A stretch of 64,000 nt of DNA from CAG-492 sp035388585. GTDB taxonomy: Bacteria > Bacillota > Clostridia > TANB77 > CAG-508. Below are positions 1-7,969 of this stretch, piece after piece (positions within the stretch are counted from its first letter, which is position 1; each line of letters begins with the position of its first letter). The notes under the pieces were generated by a model. It made no database searches, was not told where the DNA came from, and saw only the letters and a list, made by a program, of their open reading frames with translations. Where the stretch lies: NCBI GenBank assembly GCA_035388585.1, contig DAOOQE010000003.1, positions 6,224 through 70,223 on the forward strand, given 5' to 3'. A program made the position numbers and the translations under genes.

Positions 1-79
1 TTAAAAATCATATAGACATATTATTTTTTTATAGAATGATTTGATTTTTTAAAAAATTATATAGATATATCTATAATTG

Positions 80-109
80 TTGTAATACAAGAATTTATAA
101 TGATATAAT
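80..109 (+). promoter_or_regulatory. Predicted promoter of the tyrosine recombinase gene
   Basis: TTGTAA at 80-85 and TATAAT at 104-109 are 18 bp apart, and TG at 101-102 makes an extended -10. A 16-bp palindrome (TATAGATATATCTATA, 60-75) lies just upstream and could be an operator, although such palindromes are common in AT-rich DNA. Confidence 0.55.
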
Positions 110-143
110 AATATTAAAATATACAAAAGAATGGAGAATAAAT

Positions 144-1118
144 ATGATTAATACTGAGGGAAATCCAAGTTTTTTAAACTCGTTTTTGGATTATACAGCA
201 ACAATTTTAAATAAATCACCAAATACAATAAAGGAGTATAATTATGATTTAAATAATTTTTTAAAATTTATCCTTGTTCATTTTAAAATGACTGATTTAA
301 AAGATTATAAAGAAGTTAGTATTAGAAATATGACTATAAAAGTTGTTGAGAAAATATCATTAGATGATATTCATTCATATTTGTTCTTTTTGAATAATAA
401 TTTAAATAGTAAAGCTGCTACGAGAGCTAGGAAGATAGCTTGTATTAGAACATTTTTTAATTACCTAACAACTAAGGCAGGTCTATTAGAAAAGAATCCA
501 GCACAAAATCTTGAAAGTCCAAAACTAGATAAACGTTTGCCAAAATATCTTTCTTTAGACGATAGTAAAAAATTGTTAGAAGCAGCTACAAATATTGAAG
601 ATAGAAATAAGGAACGCGATTTTGCAATTCTTACATTGTTTTTGAATTGTGGTATGCGTTTATCAGAATTAGTTGGAATAAATTTTAAAGATATAGATTT
701 TAGTGATTGTAAATTAAATATAATAGGAAAAGGAAATAAGGAGAGAACTATATATTTAAATAAAGCTTGTATCAAAGCTGTTAATGACTATATTAAAATA
801 AGGCCGAGAGATAGTGTTAAATATAATTCTAAAGATGCACTTTTTCTTAGTGAAAGAAAAGAAAGAATAAGCAATAGAACTGTTCAGCATATAGTTAAAC
901 AAGAACTTTTAAGAGCAGGTTTAGATCCAAGAAAATATTCTGTTCATAAATTAAGGCATACTGCTGCAACTCTTATGTATCAATACGGAGATATTGATAT
1001 TCGCGCATTACAAGAGTTGCTAGGACACGAGAGCATTTCTACTACTGAAATTTATACACATGTTTCAAATAATCAGGTTAGAAATGCTGTTGAAAGTAAT
1101 CCACTTGCAAATTACTAA
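144..1118 (+). CDS. Tyrosine recombinase, XerC/XerD-like
   Basis: A 324-residue site-specific recombinase that would cut and rejoin DNA through a 3'-phosphotyrosine. The N-terminal SAM-like DNA-binding domain covers about residues 8-115 and the catalytic domain about 130-315. The full catalytic set is visible: R172 (CGMRLSEL), K196 (GKGNKERT), H268 and R271 (HKLRHT), H295 (LLGHES) and Y304 (EIYTHV). It is slightly longer than the roughly 300 residues of classical XerC/XerD because of extra residues near 45-70, which I recall from other clostridial Xer-like proteins. GGAG sits 7 nt before the ATG. No integrase-specific arm domain, phage genes or attachment site are visible, so a chromosomal Xer-type role is more likely than a mobile-element integrase. 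The family call is firm; XerC versus XerD cannot be settled here. Confidence 0.9.
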   Translation: MINTEGNPSFLNSFLDYTATILNKSPNTIKEYNYDLNNFLKFILVHFKMTDLKDYKEVSIRNMTIKVVEKISLDDIHSYLFFLNNNLNSKAATRARKIACIRTFFNYLTTKAGLLEKNPAQNLESPKLDKRLPKYLSLDDSKKLLEAATNIEDRNKERDFAILTLFLNCGMRLSELVGINFKDIDFSDCKLNIIGKGNKERTIYLNKACIKAVNDYIKIRPRDSVKYNSKDALFLSERKERISNRTVQHIVKQELLRAGLDPRKYSVHKLRHTAATLMYQYGDIDIRALQELLGHESISTTEIYTHVSNNQVRNAVESNPLANY

Positions 1119-1323
1119 TACACTACTAATTTTATTTTGATATAAATATATGTTAATATTTTTTCTTTCTATAGTAATAAACAAAAGGGGAGTAGGGTGA
1201 TGCTGTGTCATTTTAATACTTATAAAATATACTTTTTATTAAAAGTATATTAGCATAAAATTTAAAAAATAATTTTTAATAAAAAACCTAGAATTTGTTA
1301 TTTATCAATAATTTTTACAAAAC

Positions 1324-1363
1324 AATTATAAATATATAAATCTAAAATTATAAATATATAAAT
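1324..1363. repeat. 18-bp direct repeat, two copies
   Basis: AATTATAAATATATAAAT occurs at 1324-1341 and again, unchanged, at 1346-1363. The sequence is pure A/T, so part of the similarity could be compositional. Confidence 0.6.
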
Positions 1364-1413
1364 TTAATTTAACTTTAAAATTAAATTTAAGCAAATTACA
1401 TTTATACTAATGT

Positions 1414-1448
1414 AATTTGATATCAGACTACAATTTGATATCAGACTA
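1414..1448. repeat. 17-bp tandem repeat, two copies
   Basis: AATTTGATATCAGACTA is present at 1414-1430 and 1432-1448, one base apart. It contains GATATC and is not simple A/T sequence, so chance is unlikely. The first copy overlaps the right arm of the 1392-1419 inverted repeat. Confidence 0.75.
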
Positions 1449-1699
1449 TAACTTATGATTAAAAATTGATTCCAGAATTATTACGTTATATATGAAAATT
1501 ATATAAAAAACTAAAAATGGCTGATTTTCAAGGAATTCTAAAAAAGCTAAAAAAAGCCCAAAATAACGACGCACGAGGATCGTTTTTAAGACGTTTTTAT
1601 AAAATAGACATATAGTTTGTTGTCTCAAAAATACAGCAAATGCATAGAAATAGGCGTTTTTGAGACTTTTATAAATTTCAAATTTACTCCTATCCTTGT

Positions 1700-1725
1700 T
1701 TGCACAAAACTTTCATTTTGTGCAA
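1700..1725 (-). terminator. Hairpin downstream of the YolD-like gene
   Basis: TTGCACAAAA and TTTTGTGCAA form a perfect 10-bp stem with a 6-nt loop about 20 nt past the stop codon of the YolD-like gene. No clear T-tract follows on the minus strand, so termination there would be weak or factor-dependent. Confidence 0.4.
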
Positions 1726-1745
1726 TGTTATACAGTGTAATTTTG

Positions 1746-2165
1746 CTAGAAATTTATTCCATTGAAAATTTCACTCTGGATATCTATAATTTCATCTAAA
1801 CTAATTCTAGTCCCTTCTGCAGTGAGAATTTTTCTGTTATAATAATCTAATTTAATTATAGTGTTTTTTATTGTAACATATTTTCCGCCATCTTTCTTAT
1901 CATCGGGAATAAAATATGTTATTTCAACTTCTGGATTAGATTTTATTCTATCTTTTATGACTTTTAATTTCATATCTAAAATCGCTTTAATTTCTTCGTC
2001 AATTTCTACTCTCTTAGAAGTTAATCTTGCTTTTTCTTTTACCTGTTCTTCAAATCCTGAAAGCGCAGCAAAAGAAGCAAATTGTGCAGATCTCTGTTCC
2101 AAGCTCATTCTGGATCTTTTAGAATTCGGTCTTGATAAATTAATAATATCATTATAATCATTCAT
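1746..2165 (-). CDS. YolD-like family protein
   Basis: A 139-residue protein of the YolD-like family, typically encoded beside UvrX/UmuC-type Y-family polymerases in Firmicutes. The N-terminus shows the clostridial pattern of this family (IINLSRPNSKRSRMSLEQRS, then AQFASFAALSGFEEQ). A charged, probably helical stretch follows (about 40-75). The C-terminal half is beta-rich and has the family phrases ITYFIPDDKKDGGKYVT and RISLDEIIDIQSE. An AGGAG site lies 9 nt before the ATG. The gene is 118 nt downstream of the Y-family polymerase on the same strand, which supports the assignment. The biochemical role of YolD proteins is poorly defined; helping or regulating the error-prone polymerase is inference from context. 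Confidence 0.85.
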   Translation of the reverse strand: MNDYNDIINLSRPNSKRSRMSLEQRSAQFASFAALSGFEEQVKEKARLTSKRVEIDEEIKAILDMKLKVIKDRIKSNPEVEITYFIPDDKKDGGKYVTIKNTIIKLDYYNRKILTAEGTRISLDEIIDIQSEIFNGINF

Positions 2166-2252
2166 TTAATTTTTCTCCTATATACTTGTTAAAATTTTTT
2201 TCTACTACTAGAAAATTTCATATTTAAAATTTATCCCTTAAACTGTAGAATT

Positions 2253-2281
2253 ATTATAATTTATACATAAATCATCTGTAA
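2253..2281 (-). promoter_or_regulatory. Candidate promoter of the YolD-like gene
   Basis: On the minus strand, TTACAG (plus 2276-2281) and TATAAT (plus 2253-2258) are 17 bp apart, just past the end of the polymerase gene. It would let YolD be expressed separately. I saw no LexA-type GAAC-N4-GTTC box here. Confidence 0.4.
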
Positions 2282-2283
2282 GA

Positions 2284-3768
2284 TTAGCCTTTGTGACCAC
2301 CCACTTGAGAATTTCTTTGTATTGTTGTAGCACCATCTTCAAAATTTTTTCCTTTTAATATTGCATTTTTACCATATTTTTTCTTAATTCTTAGAATAGA
2401 TTTTTGAAGTTCATGTTCCTTTTTTTCTTTTTCTTCTTGTTTTTTTAATTCACAATAATCTGTAAATAAATCTATTTGCTTAATTCTTCCTCTATTAATT
2501 GCTTCATCTTCATTTATAAGATTATTTGTTGATATACTAATTTTTCTTGTTAATAGTCTCTTGTCTATAATTCTCTCGTAAAGTTCTATTATAGATTCTG
2601 AAATAATTTTATTTGAAGAAGTATAATATTTTAGATTTTTTGTTCCATGAGCATGTTTTGGAATACTTCTTCCATACCTATCAATAGAAACTTCTCCTTT
2701 ATACTCTATTAAGCTATTGTTCAAATTGTCTTTATCATAGTCTACTGTCAAAACTAATTGGTTTGTAACTACATTTTTATCAACTAAATCTAAAACTAAT
2801 ATATCTGTCATTTCCTTAACTATTAATTTTGTTTTTTCATAATCATATGGGCAATGTAATACTTGGCCAGAACATAAACTAGTAGTTGATGGTTTATATG
2901 ACTTTATACTTTCTATTGTACATGGTTCATAGCCCCAAGCATGATCTATCAGAAGTTCAGCATTAATGCCTAATAATTTAAATAGTTTGTCTTCATTACT
3001 TAATGAGCATCGAGCAACATCTCCCATTGTAAAAATATTATTTTTTTCTAGCCTTTTTGCTGTTCCCCTTCCTACCCTCCAAAAATCGGTAAGTGGTTTA
3101 TGTGTCCATAGTATTTCTTTATACATTTGCTCATCTAAGCATGCAATTCTTGCACCATATTTATTTGGGCTACTATGTTTCGCAACTATATCCATAGCAA
3201 CTTTTGCAAGATATAAATTTGTGCCAACTCCACAAGTTGCAGTAATTCCAGTTTGATGATATACATCTTGCATAACCATTGTAGCTATATCACTTGGTTT
3301 CATAGCATATTTTTTTAAATAGTGTGTAACATTTATAAACACTTCATCTATTGAGTAAACACATATATCTTCTGATGAAAAATATTTAAGATATATATTA
3401 TATATTTCTGTACTATATTTCATATATTTATTCATTTGAGGTGGAGCTATTATAAAATCTAATTCGTAATTGTTATGTTGTTTCAGTTCGTTATCATCAT
3501 AAGATTTTCTAATGAATTTTCTTCCCAATATTTTATATCGTCTTTTATTATTAATTTCTTTTACTTTTTGAATAACTTCAAATAAACGTGCTCTACCTGA
3601 AATACCATATTCTTTTAATGATGGACTAACTGCTAAACAAATTGTTTTTTCTGTTCTACTACTATCTGCAACAAGCAAATTTGTTTTCATAGGGTCCAAT
3701 CCTCGTTCCATACATTCTACAGAAGCGAAAAAACTTTTTAAGTCTATAGCTATATAATAATTTTGCAT
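2284..3768 (-). CDS. Y-family DNA polymerase (UmuC/UvrX-like)
   Basis: A 494-residue translesion DNA polymerase. The IMS catalytic domain starts at once with YYIAIDLKSFFASVE, where D9 is the first metal ligand. The second acidic motif is YSIDEVF with D141 and E142. Helix-hairpin-helix and little-finger regions follow, then a lysine- and glutamate-rich C-terminal tail. The protein is longer than typical Bacillus UvrX (about 416 residues). The start is the ATG at 3768, with AGGGGGG about 10 nt upstream. The longer in-frame TTG reading would run back into the rho terminator and has no ribosome site. The YolD-like partner is downstream. No LexA box is visible. Its ATG is only 34 nt past the rho terminator (see findings). 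The Y-family call is firm; the subtype is inferred from the YolD neighbour. Confidence 0.9.
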   Translation of the reverse strand: MQNYYIAIDLKSFFASVECMERGLDPMKTNLLVADSSRTEKTICLAVSPSLKEYGISGRARLFEVIQKVKEINNKRRYKILGRKFIRKSYDDNELKQHNNYELDFIIAPPQMNKYMKYSTEIYNIYLKYFSSEDICVYSIDEVFINVTHYLKKYAMKPSDIATMVMQDVYHQTGITATCGVGTNLYLAKVAMDIVAKHSSPNKYGARIACLDEQMYKEILWTHKPLTDFWRVGRGTAKRLEKNNIFTMGDVARCSLSNEDKLFKLLGINAELLIDHAWGYEPCTIESIKSYKPSTTSLCSGQVLHCPYDYEKTKLIVKEMTDILVLDLVDKNVVTNQLVLTVDYDKDNLNNSLIEYKGEVSIDRYGRSIPKHAHGTKNLKYYTSSNKIISESIIELYERIIDKRLLTRKISISTNNLINEDEAINRGRIKQIDLFTDYCELKKQEEKEKKEHELQKSILRIKKKYGKNAILKGKNFEDGATTIQRNSQVGGHKG

Positions 3769-3802
3769 TATTAATATCACCCCCCTAATTATCTTAATTT
3801 TC

Positions 3803-3840
3803 AAAAAAGCAACTAGATTCCTTTAAGAAACTAATTGCTT
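3803..3840 (-). terminator. Rho-independent terminator after rho
   Basis: On the minus strand, AAGCAATTAG and CTAGTTGCTT pair over 10 bp with one G-U pair, and six T follow. It lies 11 nt past the rho stop codon and 34 nt before the polymerase start. Confidence 0.85.
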
Positions 3841-3850
3841 TTTACTGATT

Positions 3851-5176
3851 CTATTTAAATCTATTTAAATAATCTTCTATATTTCTTAAAAATTCCGAAT
3901 TTGTTTTAGTTTTTATCATTTTAGAAATTAATTCTTCTGTTACTTCTGATACTGGAATGCTATTCATTGCTTTTCTTAAAGCGAATACTGTTTCCATCTC
4001 TTTATTTGTAAGTAATAAATCTTCTCTTCTGGTACCAGACTTATTAATATCGATAGCAGGGAATATTCTTTTTTCTGATAATTTTCTGTCAAGTACTACT
4101 TCCATGTTTCCAGTTCCTTTGAATTCTTCAAATATAACATCATCCATTCTACTTCCTGTTTCGATTAAAGCAGTGGCAAGGATTGTTAAACTTCCTCCAT
4201 TTTCAATATTTCTAGCAGCTCCAAAGAATTTTTTTGGTTTATGAAGTGCTGCAGGATCAAATCCACCTGATAAAGTTTTACCTGAAGAAGGGATAACTAG
4301 ATTGTAGGCTCTAGCAAGTCTTGTTATACTATCTAATAAAATGACAACATCTTTACGTTGTTCTGTTAATCTTTTGGCTCTCTCAAGAACCATTTCAGCA
4401 ACTTTTACATGATGATCTGGTATCTCGTCAAAAGTAGAGTATATTACATCACCATTTATTGAACGTTTCATATCTGTAACTTCTTCTGGACGTTCATCAA
4501 TAAGTAAAACTATTAATTCAACTTCAGGATTGTTAATTTTTATACTATTTGCTATCTTTTTTAGCAATGTTGTTTTCCCAACTTTTGGTGGTGCGACAAT
4601 CATTCCTCTTTGACCTTTACCAATTGGAGAAATTAGATCAATAAGCCTTGTAGAATAGTCAGAAGAAGAAACTTCTAAACGTAATCTTTCATTTGGATGG
4701 ATAGGAATTAAATCATCAAATTTAATTCTTCTAAAAGCTTTTTCTGGTGACTCTCCATTAACTTCTCCAACAAAAATTAATGCTGGAAATTTATTGTCCC
4801 CTTCTGCTGGTATTCTAGCAATTCCTTTTACTTTATCACCCTTGTCCAATCTAAATCTTCTAATTTGAACAGGAGAAATATATACATCTTTTGGTGTTGA
4901 TAAATAGTTTGATCCTCTCAAAAAACCATATCCATCAGGTAATACTTCCAAAATACCTTCTACAATCTCATCACCTTCATTAGTTAATTTATATCCTTCT
5001 GAATAATTGACTGTTTCCTTATTATTTAAGTTTTCAACTATTTCTGTTTCTTTCGGATTATTTAATATTTCTAATTCCTTTGTTAATTCATCTTTTTTTA
5101 ATTTAGAAACATTTTTAATTCCTTTATCTTTTGCATATTGACGCAATTCGACTAGTGTAAAATTTTCGAAGTCCAT
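3851..5176 (-). CDS. rho: Transcription termination factor Rho
   Basis: A 441-residue RNA-dependent ATPase that would act as a hexamer to release RNA polymerase from untranslated transcripts. The N-terminal Rho_N helical domain (about 3-38, FTLVELRQYAKDKGIKNVSK) is followed by a short charged linker. The RNA-binding cold-shock-like domain spans about 70-145 (LPDGYGFLRG). The RecA-like ATPase has its P-loop at 195-203 (APPKVGKTT) and a Walker B region VVILLDSITRLARAYN. Length is normal. AAGGGGG precedes the ATG. A clear intrinsic terminator follows, so the rho gene does not rely on Rho itself at its 3' end. DivIC is upstream on the same strand, 171 nt away. Confidence 0.97.
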   Translation of the reverse strand: MDFENFTLVELRQYAKDKGIKNVSKLKKDELTKELEILNNPKETEIVENLNNKETVNYSEGYKLTNEGDEIVEGILEVLPDGYGFLRGSNYLSTPKDVYISPVQIRRFRLDKGDKVKGIARIPAEGDNKFPALIFVGEVNGESPEKAFRRIKFDDLIPIHPNERLRLEVSSSDYSTRLIDLISPIGKGQRGMIVAPPKVGKTTLLKKIANSIKINNPEVELIVLLIDERPEEVTDMKRSINGDVIYSTFDEIPDHHVKVAEMVLERAKRLTEQRKDVVILLDSITRLARAYNLVIPSSGKTLSGGFDPAALHKPKKFFGAARNIENGGSLTILATALIETGSRMDDVIFEEFKGTGNMEVVLDRKLSEKRIFPAIDINKSGTRREDLLLTNKEMETVFALRKAMNSIPVSEVTEELISKMIKTKTNSEFLRNIEDYLNRFK

Positions 5177-5347
5177 ATTTTGATAAGCCCCCTTTTATAT
5201 TTTTTATTTATATCTCTTTTGAAAATTTTTAAGAAATTTTAAAGAATTGATAAAAACCTTTTGATATTAATAAGAGACTAAAAAGCCTCTTTTGATTGAT
5301 ATTATTTTAATATTTTATAACTAATTCATACTATTTTTAGATTAAAA

Positions 5348-5620
5348 CTATTTACTTACATCTATATAAACTCTCTCGTTAGGCAGGTACATTCCTAATT
5401 TTTCTCTAGCTACATCAGTTATATACTCTGTTGAGTTTAAATTTGATTTTAAATTTATTAAATCTTGATTTTTTTCCTTTGTTTTTGATAATTCTTCATT
5501 ATAATACTTTTCCTCATTTTTATATGCATTTAGCGTTTTTTGTTGCACAAATAAAGTATAAATAACGTAAATTAATATTCCAATTACAATTAATCTTTTG
5601 AATTTAATATTTTTCTTCAT
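5348..5620 (-). CDS. divIC: Septum formation initiator, DivIC/FtsB family
   Basis: A 90-residue single-pass membrane protein of the FtsB/DivIC family, part of the cell-division complex with DivIB and FtsL in Gram-positive bacteria. A short basic N-terminus (MKKNIKFKR) leads into one membrane helix (about 9-27). A charged coiled coil follows (about 30-65), then the family's C-terminal phrase TEYITDVAREKLGMYLPNE. The start is the ATG at 5620 because AAGGAG lies 6 nt before it. A longer in-frame reading adds 14 residues without a ribosome site. The family is clear; choosing DivIC over FtsB rests on the Gram-positive background. Confidence 0.85.
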   Translation of the reverse strand: MKKNIKFKRLIVIGILIYVIYTLFVQQKTLNAYKNEEKYYNEELSKTKEKNQDLINLKSNLNSTEYITDVAREKLGMYLPNERVYIDVSK

Positions 5621-5673
5621 AAGTAACTCCTTAAAACCTAATAATAAATTGTCTGGAAACAACCTTTTAAAAC

Positions 5674-5682
5674 ATTATAACA
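5674..5682 (-). promoter_or_regulatory. Candidate extended -10 promoter of divIC
   Basis: The minus strand reads TGTTATAAT, an extended -10 element 54 nt before the divIC ATG. No good -35 hexamer sits at the usual distance; the spacer is an A-tract. Confidence 0.35.
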
Positions 5683-5926
5683 TATTTTTTTTTTTATAGC
5701 ACTACTTTTTTACAATTTTTTCAAAATTAGTAATGGATTAAAATAAATAACATACATTTATAACAAAAAATTACAATTAATATAACACACAAATTTTAAA
5801 ACAATTGTGTCCATATAAACACACCTTCTTTATTATAAATTAAAAATTATATTATAAATAAACAATATAATTCTTAATATTAATATACTATTTTATATTT
5901 TTTTGTTACAAAAAATATAAGAATTA

Positions 5927-6619
5927 TTATCTTCCTAAAGAATAATATACAATAATAGCCATTATAAATAATGCAAATAATGCTATTTTAAGTATTCTTT
6001 TTATTATCTTAAACTTTTCAAATTTTACTTCTTCTTCAGAAATTCTTTCATCTACTTTAAAATTGTTTATAAACTTATTTGTTTCTTCTGGCGATACAAA
6101 TAAAGTTGAAAAAGATAATTCCTTAATTATTCCATTAGTATCAACATATTTTATAACGATATTATAATCTTTCACTAAATGCAAAAAACTATAATCATTA
6201 TATTTTGAAATATAAATACACTTTATTTTTTCATATGGAAAAAATACTTTTTGAAAGCCAAATGAAATAGTAATTCCTTCTTTAGAACATACAAATTTGA
6301 ATGCATTAAAAACAGTAACAATTAAGCAAATTCCAAATAAAAAAAGCAATGTAATAAAAAAAGTAATAATATCATTATACATGGTTGATAATAATAGTGC
6401 TATAACTATTATACTAGTTATAATTATTATATATTTATTCTCCTTAATGATTTTTTTAGGATTAGAAATAAGAGCTGCATTTTCTGACTCAATTCCAATT
6501 ATTTCATTAAATCTCTTATTTTTATGTAAAATAAATACATCTTTAAATCTCAATTTATCTTTTCTTTTAATATTCTTTTCTAATTTCAAATTATCTTTTC
6601 TATTATTATTATTTTTCAA
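5927..6619 (-). CDS. Membrane protein of unknown function, PH-like central domain
   Basis: 230 residues. A lysine-rich cytoplasmic N-terminus (about 1-60) precedes two closely spaced membrane helices (about 63-105). A predicted beta-rich region follows (FVCSKEGITISFGFQKVFFP onward, about 108-180) that resembles bacterial PH-like domains. A charged helix and a final membrane helix (about 208-228) end the protein. It starts with TTG, supported by GAGGT 5 nt upstream. It begins 17 nt after prfB on the same strand, so the two are probably co-transcribed. I do not recognise a specific family; the PH-like suggestion rests only on the beta pattern next to membrane helices. Confidence 0.65.
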   Translation of the reverse strand: MKNNNNRKDNLKLEKNIKRKDKLRFKDVFILHKNKRFNEIIGIESENAALISNPKKIIKENKYIIIITSIIVIALLLSTMYNDIITFFITLLFLFGICLIVTVFNAFKFVCSKEGITISFGFQKVFFPYEKIKCIYISKYNDYSFLHLVKDYNIVIKYVDTNGIIKELSFSTLFVSPEETNKFINNFKVDERISEEEVKFEKFKIIKRILKIALFALFIMAIIVYYSLGR

Positions 6620-6636
6620 AATTTACCTCTTTCCAT

Positions 6637-7737
6637 CTAATTAATAGTTTTTAAATAAGCTTCCATAAATTCATTTAGGTCTCCATCCATTACACTTTGA
6701 ACATTCCCAATTTCAACCCCTGTCCTATGATCTTTTACAAGTGTGTACGGACAAAAAACATATGATCTTATTTGACTTCCCCATGTAATCTCTTTTTGCT
6801 CACCTTTTAGATCTTCAATCTTTTCTTTTTGCTCTTTTTCTTTTAAATCTAATAATTTCGATTTAAGCATCCTCATTGCAGTTTCCTTATTTTGTAATTG
6901 AGAACGTTCAGTTTGGCATGCTACAACTGTATTAGTTGGAATATGAGTTAGTCTTACTGCAGAAGATGTTTTGTTTACATGTTGTCCTCCAGCTCCTGAA
7001 GCTCTGTATGTATCTATTCTTAAATCATCTGAACTTATTTCAATTTCTATATCCTCAGATATTTCTGGCAAAACTTCTATTGAAGCAAAAGAAGTGTGTC
7101 TTCTACCTCCAGAATCAAATGGAGAAATTCTCACTAATCTGTGAACACCTTTCTCACTTTTTAAATAACCATATGCATAATCTCCTTCAACTAAGAAGGT
7201 TACACTTTTAAGCCCTGCTTCATCTCCATCTAAATAATCCAATTCTGTTACTTTATAATTATTTGAATTTGCCCATCTTGTGTACATCCTATATAACATC
7301 TCTGCCCAATCCTGTGATTCTGTTCCTCCAGCCCCAGGATGTATAGTAATAATTGCATTATTTATATCGTATTTACCTGCTAATAATGTTGTAACAGCTA
7401 GTTTTTCTATTTTTTTACATAATAAATTCAGACTGCTTTCCAATTCTTTAGCTAGTTCGTTATCATAATCTACTAAAAGTAATTGTGCTAAGTCCAACAA
7501 TGAATTTAATAAAGAACTATATTCATTTACTATTTCTATTTTATATTTCATATTTTTAATTTTTTGAAGAATTACTCCTGATTTTTTAGAATCACTCCAA
7601 AAATCAATCTCTAATGTCTTTTTTTCTAATTCTGCAATTTCTAATTCAATCTTAGGAATACAAAGTGATTCAATTATTATAGCTAATTTTGTTTTATATT
7701 CTGATATTATATTTATAATATTTTCAATTTCTACCAT
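6637..7737 (-). CDS. prfB: Peptide chain release factor 2, no programmed frameshift
   Basis: A 366-residue class I release factor for UGA and UAA stop codons. The SPF anticodon-like tripeptide is at 205-207 (RISPFDSGG) and the catalytic GGQ at 250-252 (GAGGQHVNKT). Length is normal for RF2. Most bacterial prfB genes carry an in-frame UGA near codon 25 that requires a +1 frameshift. Here the corresponding position reads CTT TGT (L25, C26 at 7665-7660), so the frame is continuous and that autoregulatory site is absent. AAAGGGG lies upstream of the ATG. A membrane protein of unknown function follows 17 nt downstream. Confidence 0.95.
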   Translation of the reverse strand: MVEIENIINIISEYKTKLAIIIESLCIPKIELEIAELEKKTLEIDFWSDSKKSGVILQKIKNMKYKIEIVNEYSSLLNSLLDLAQLLLVDYDNELAKELESSLNLLCKKIEKLAVTTLLAGKYDINNAIITIHPGAGGTESQDWAEMLYRMYTRWANSNNYKVTELDYLDGDEAGLKSVTFLVEGDYAYGYLKSEKGVHRLVRISPFDSGGRRHTSFASIEVLPEISEDIEIEISSDDLRIDTYRASGAGGQHVNKTSSAVRLTHIPTNTVVACQTERSQLQNKETAMRMLKSKLLDLKEKEQKEKIEDLKGEQKEITWGSQIRSYVFCPYTLVKDHRTGVEIGNVQSVMDGDLNEFMEAYLKTIN

Positions 7738-7836
7738 TGTGTTCCCCTTTCAAATTAATTAATTTATTTATTTAATAGTATTATAAATAAATAAAAAAGT
7801 CAATAAATTTTACTGAGAACTCATGAAAAGCAATTA

Positions 7837-7854
7837 GGGACTTTCACAAGTCCC
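7837..7854. terminator. Short GC-containing hairpin
   Basis: GGGACTT and AAGTCCC form a perfect 7-bp stem with a TCAC loop. It lies between the 3' end of the CPBP gene and the 5' end of prfB. Only TTT follows on the plus side and no T-tract on the minus side, so its strength as a terminator is doubtful. Confidence 0.4.
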
Positions 7855-7872
7855 TTTGAAAAATAATTATTA

Positions 7873-7901
7873 TTGCTATATATAATGTATTAAATTATAA
7901 T
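7873..7901 (+). promoter_or_regulatory. Predicted plus-strand promoter facing the CPBP gene
   Basis: TTGCTA at 7873-7878 and TATAAT at 7896-7901 are 17 bp apart. AAGGAGGAG follows at 7911-7919. The unit points into the 3' end of the minus-strand CPBP gene, so it may drive a tiny ORF, an antisense RNA, or both. Confidence 0.5.
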
Positions 7902-7924
7902 ACATATATTAAGGAGGAGAAAAA

Positions 7925-7969
7925 ATGAAAATAAATGAATTTAGTAAAAATATTGAGATTTTTTACTAA
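7925..7969 (+). CDS. 14-codon ORF with strong expression signals
   Basis: ATG at 7925 encodes MKINEFSKNIEIFY and then TAA. AAGGAGGAG lies about 5 nt upstream and a consensus-like promoter lies at 7873-7901. The stop overlaps the convergent CPBP gene by 4 nt. The peptide has no signal sequence and no match I recognise. It could be the stump of a deleted gene, a leader peptide, or a real micropeptide. The signals are stronger than chance would suggest; function is unknown. Confidence 0.35.
   Translation: MKINEFSKNIEIFY

Larger units (their letters stand above)
1119..1745. other. Repeat- and hairpin-dense intergenic region
   Basis: No convincing gene in 627 bp. It holds two short direct repeats (1324-1363 and 1414-1448) and four inverted repeats: 1226-1251 (11-bp arms, 4-nt loop), 1392-1419 (10-bp arms), 1622-1666 (10-bp arms, 25-nt loop) and 1700-1725. 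A 17-codon ORF at 1200-1253 (MLCHFNTYKIYFLLKVY) follows a good GGGGAG site but runs into the first hairpin. The roughly 60-codon open frames on either strand have poor composition and no ribosome site, so I do not call them. The region may be a decayed gene or a former insertion site. Confidence 0.6.

Noticed and set aside
461..775. 104-codon open frame on the minus strand inside the recombinase gene
   Set aside because: It lies wholly inside a recombinase with all catalytic residues and has no ribosome site; it is a shadow frame.
1446..1799. Two open frames of about 60 codons on opposite strands
   Set aside because: They overlap each other and inverted repeats, lack ribosome sites, and have Ile/Phe/Leu-heavy composition expected from A/T sequence.
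144..3768. Prophage or integrative element at the left end
   Set aside because: A recombinase and a polymerase pair are present, but no structural, replication, transfer or attachment-site sequence can be seen.
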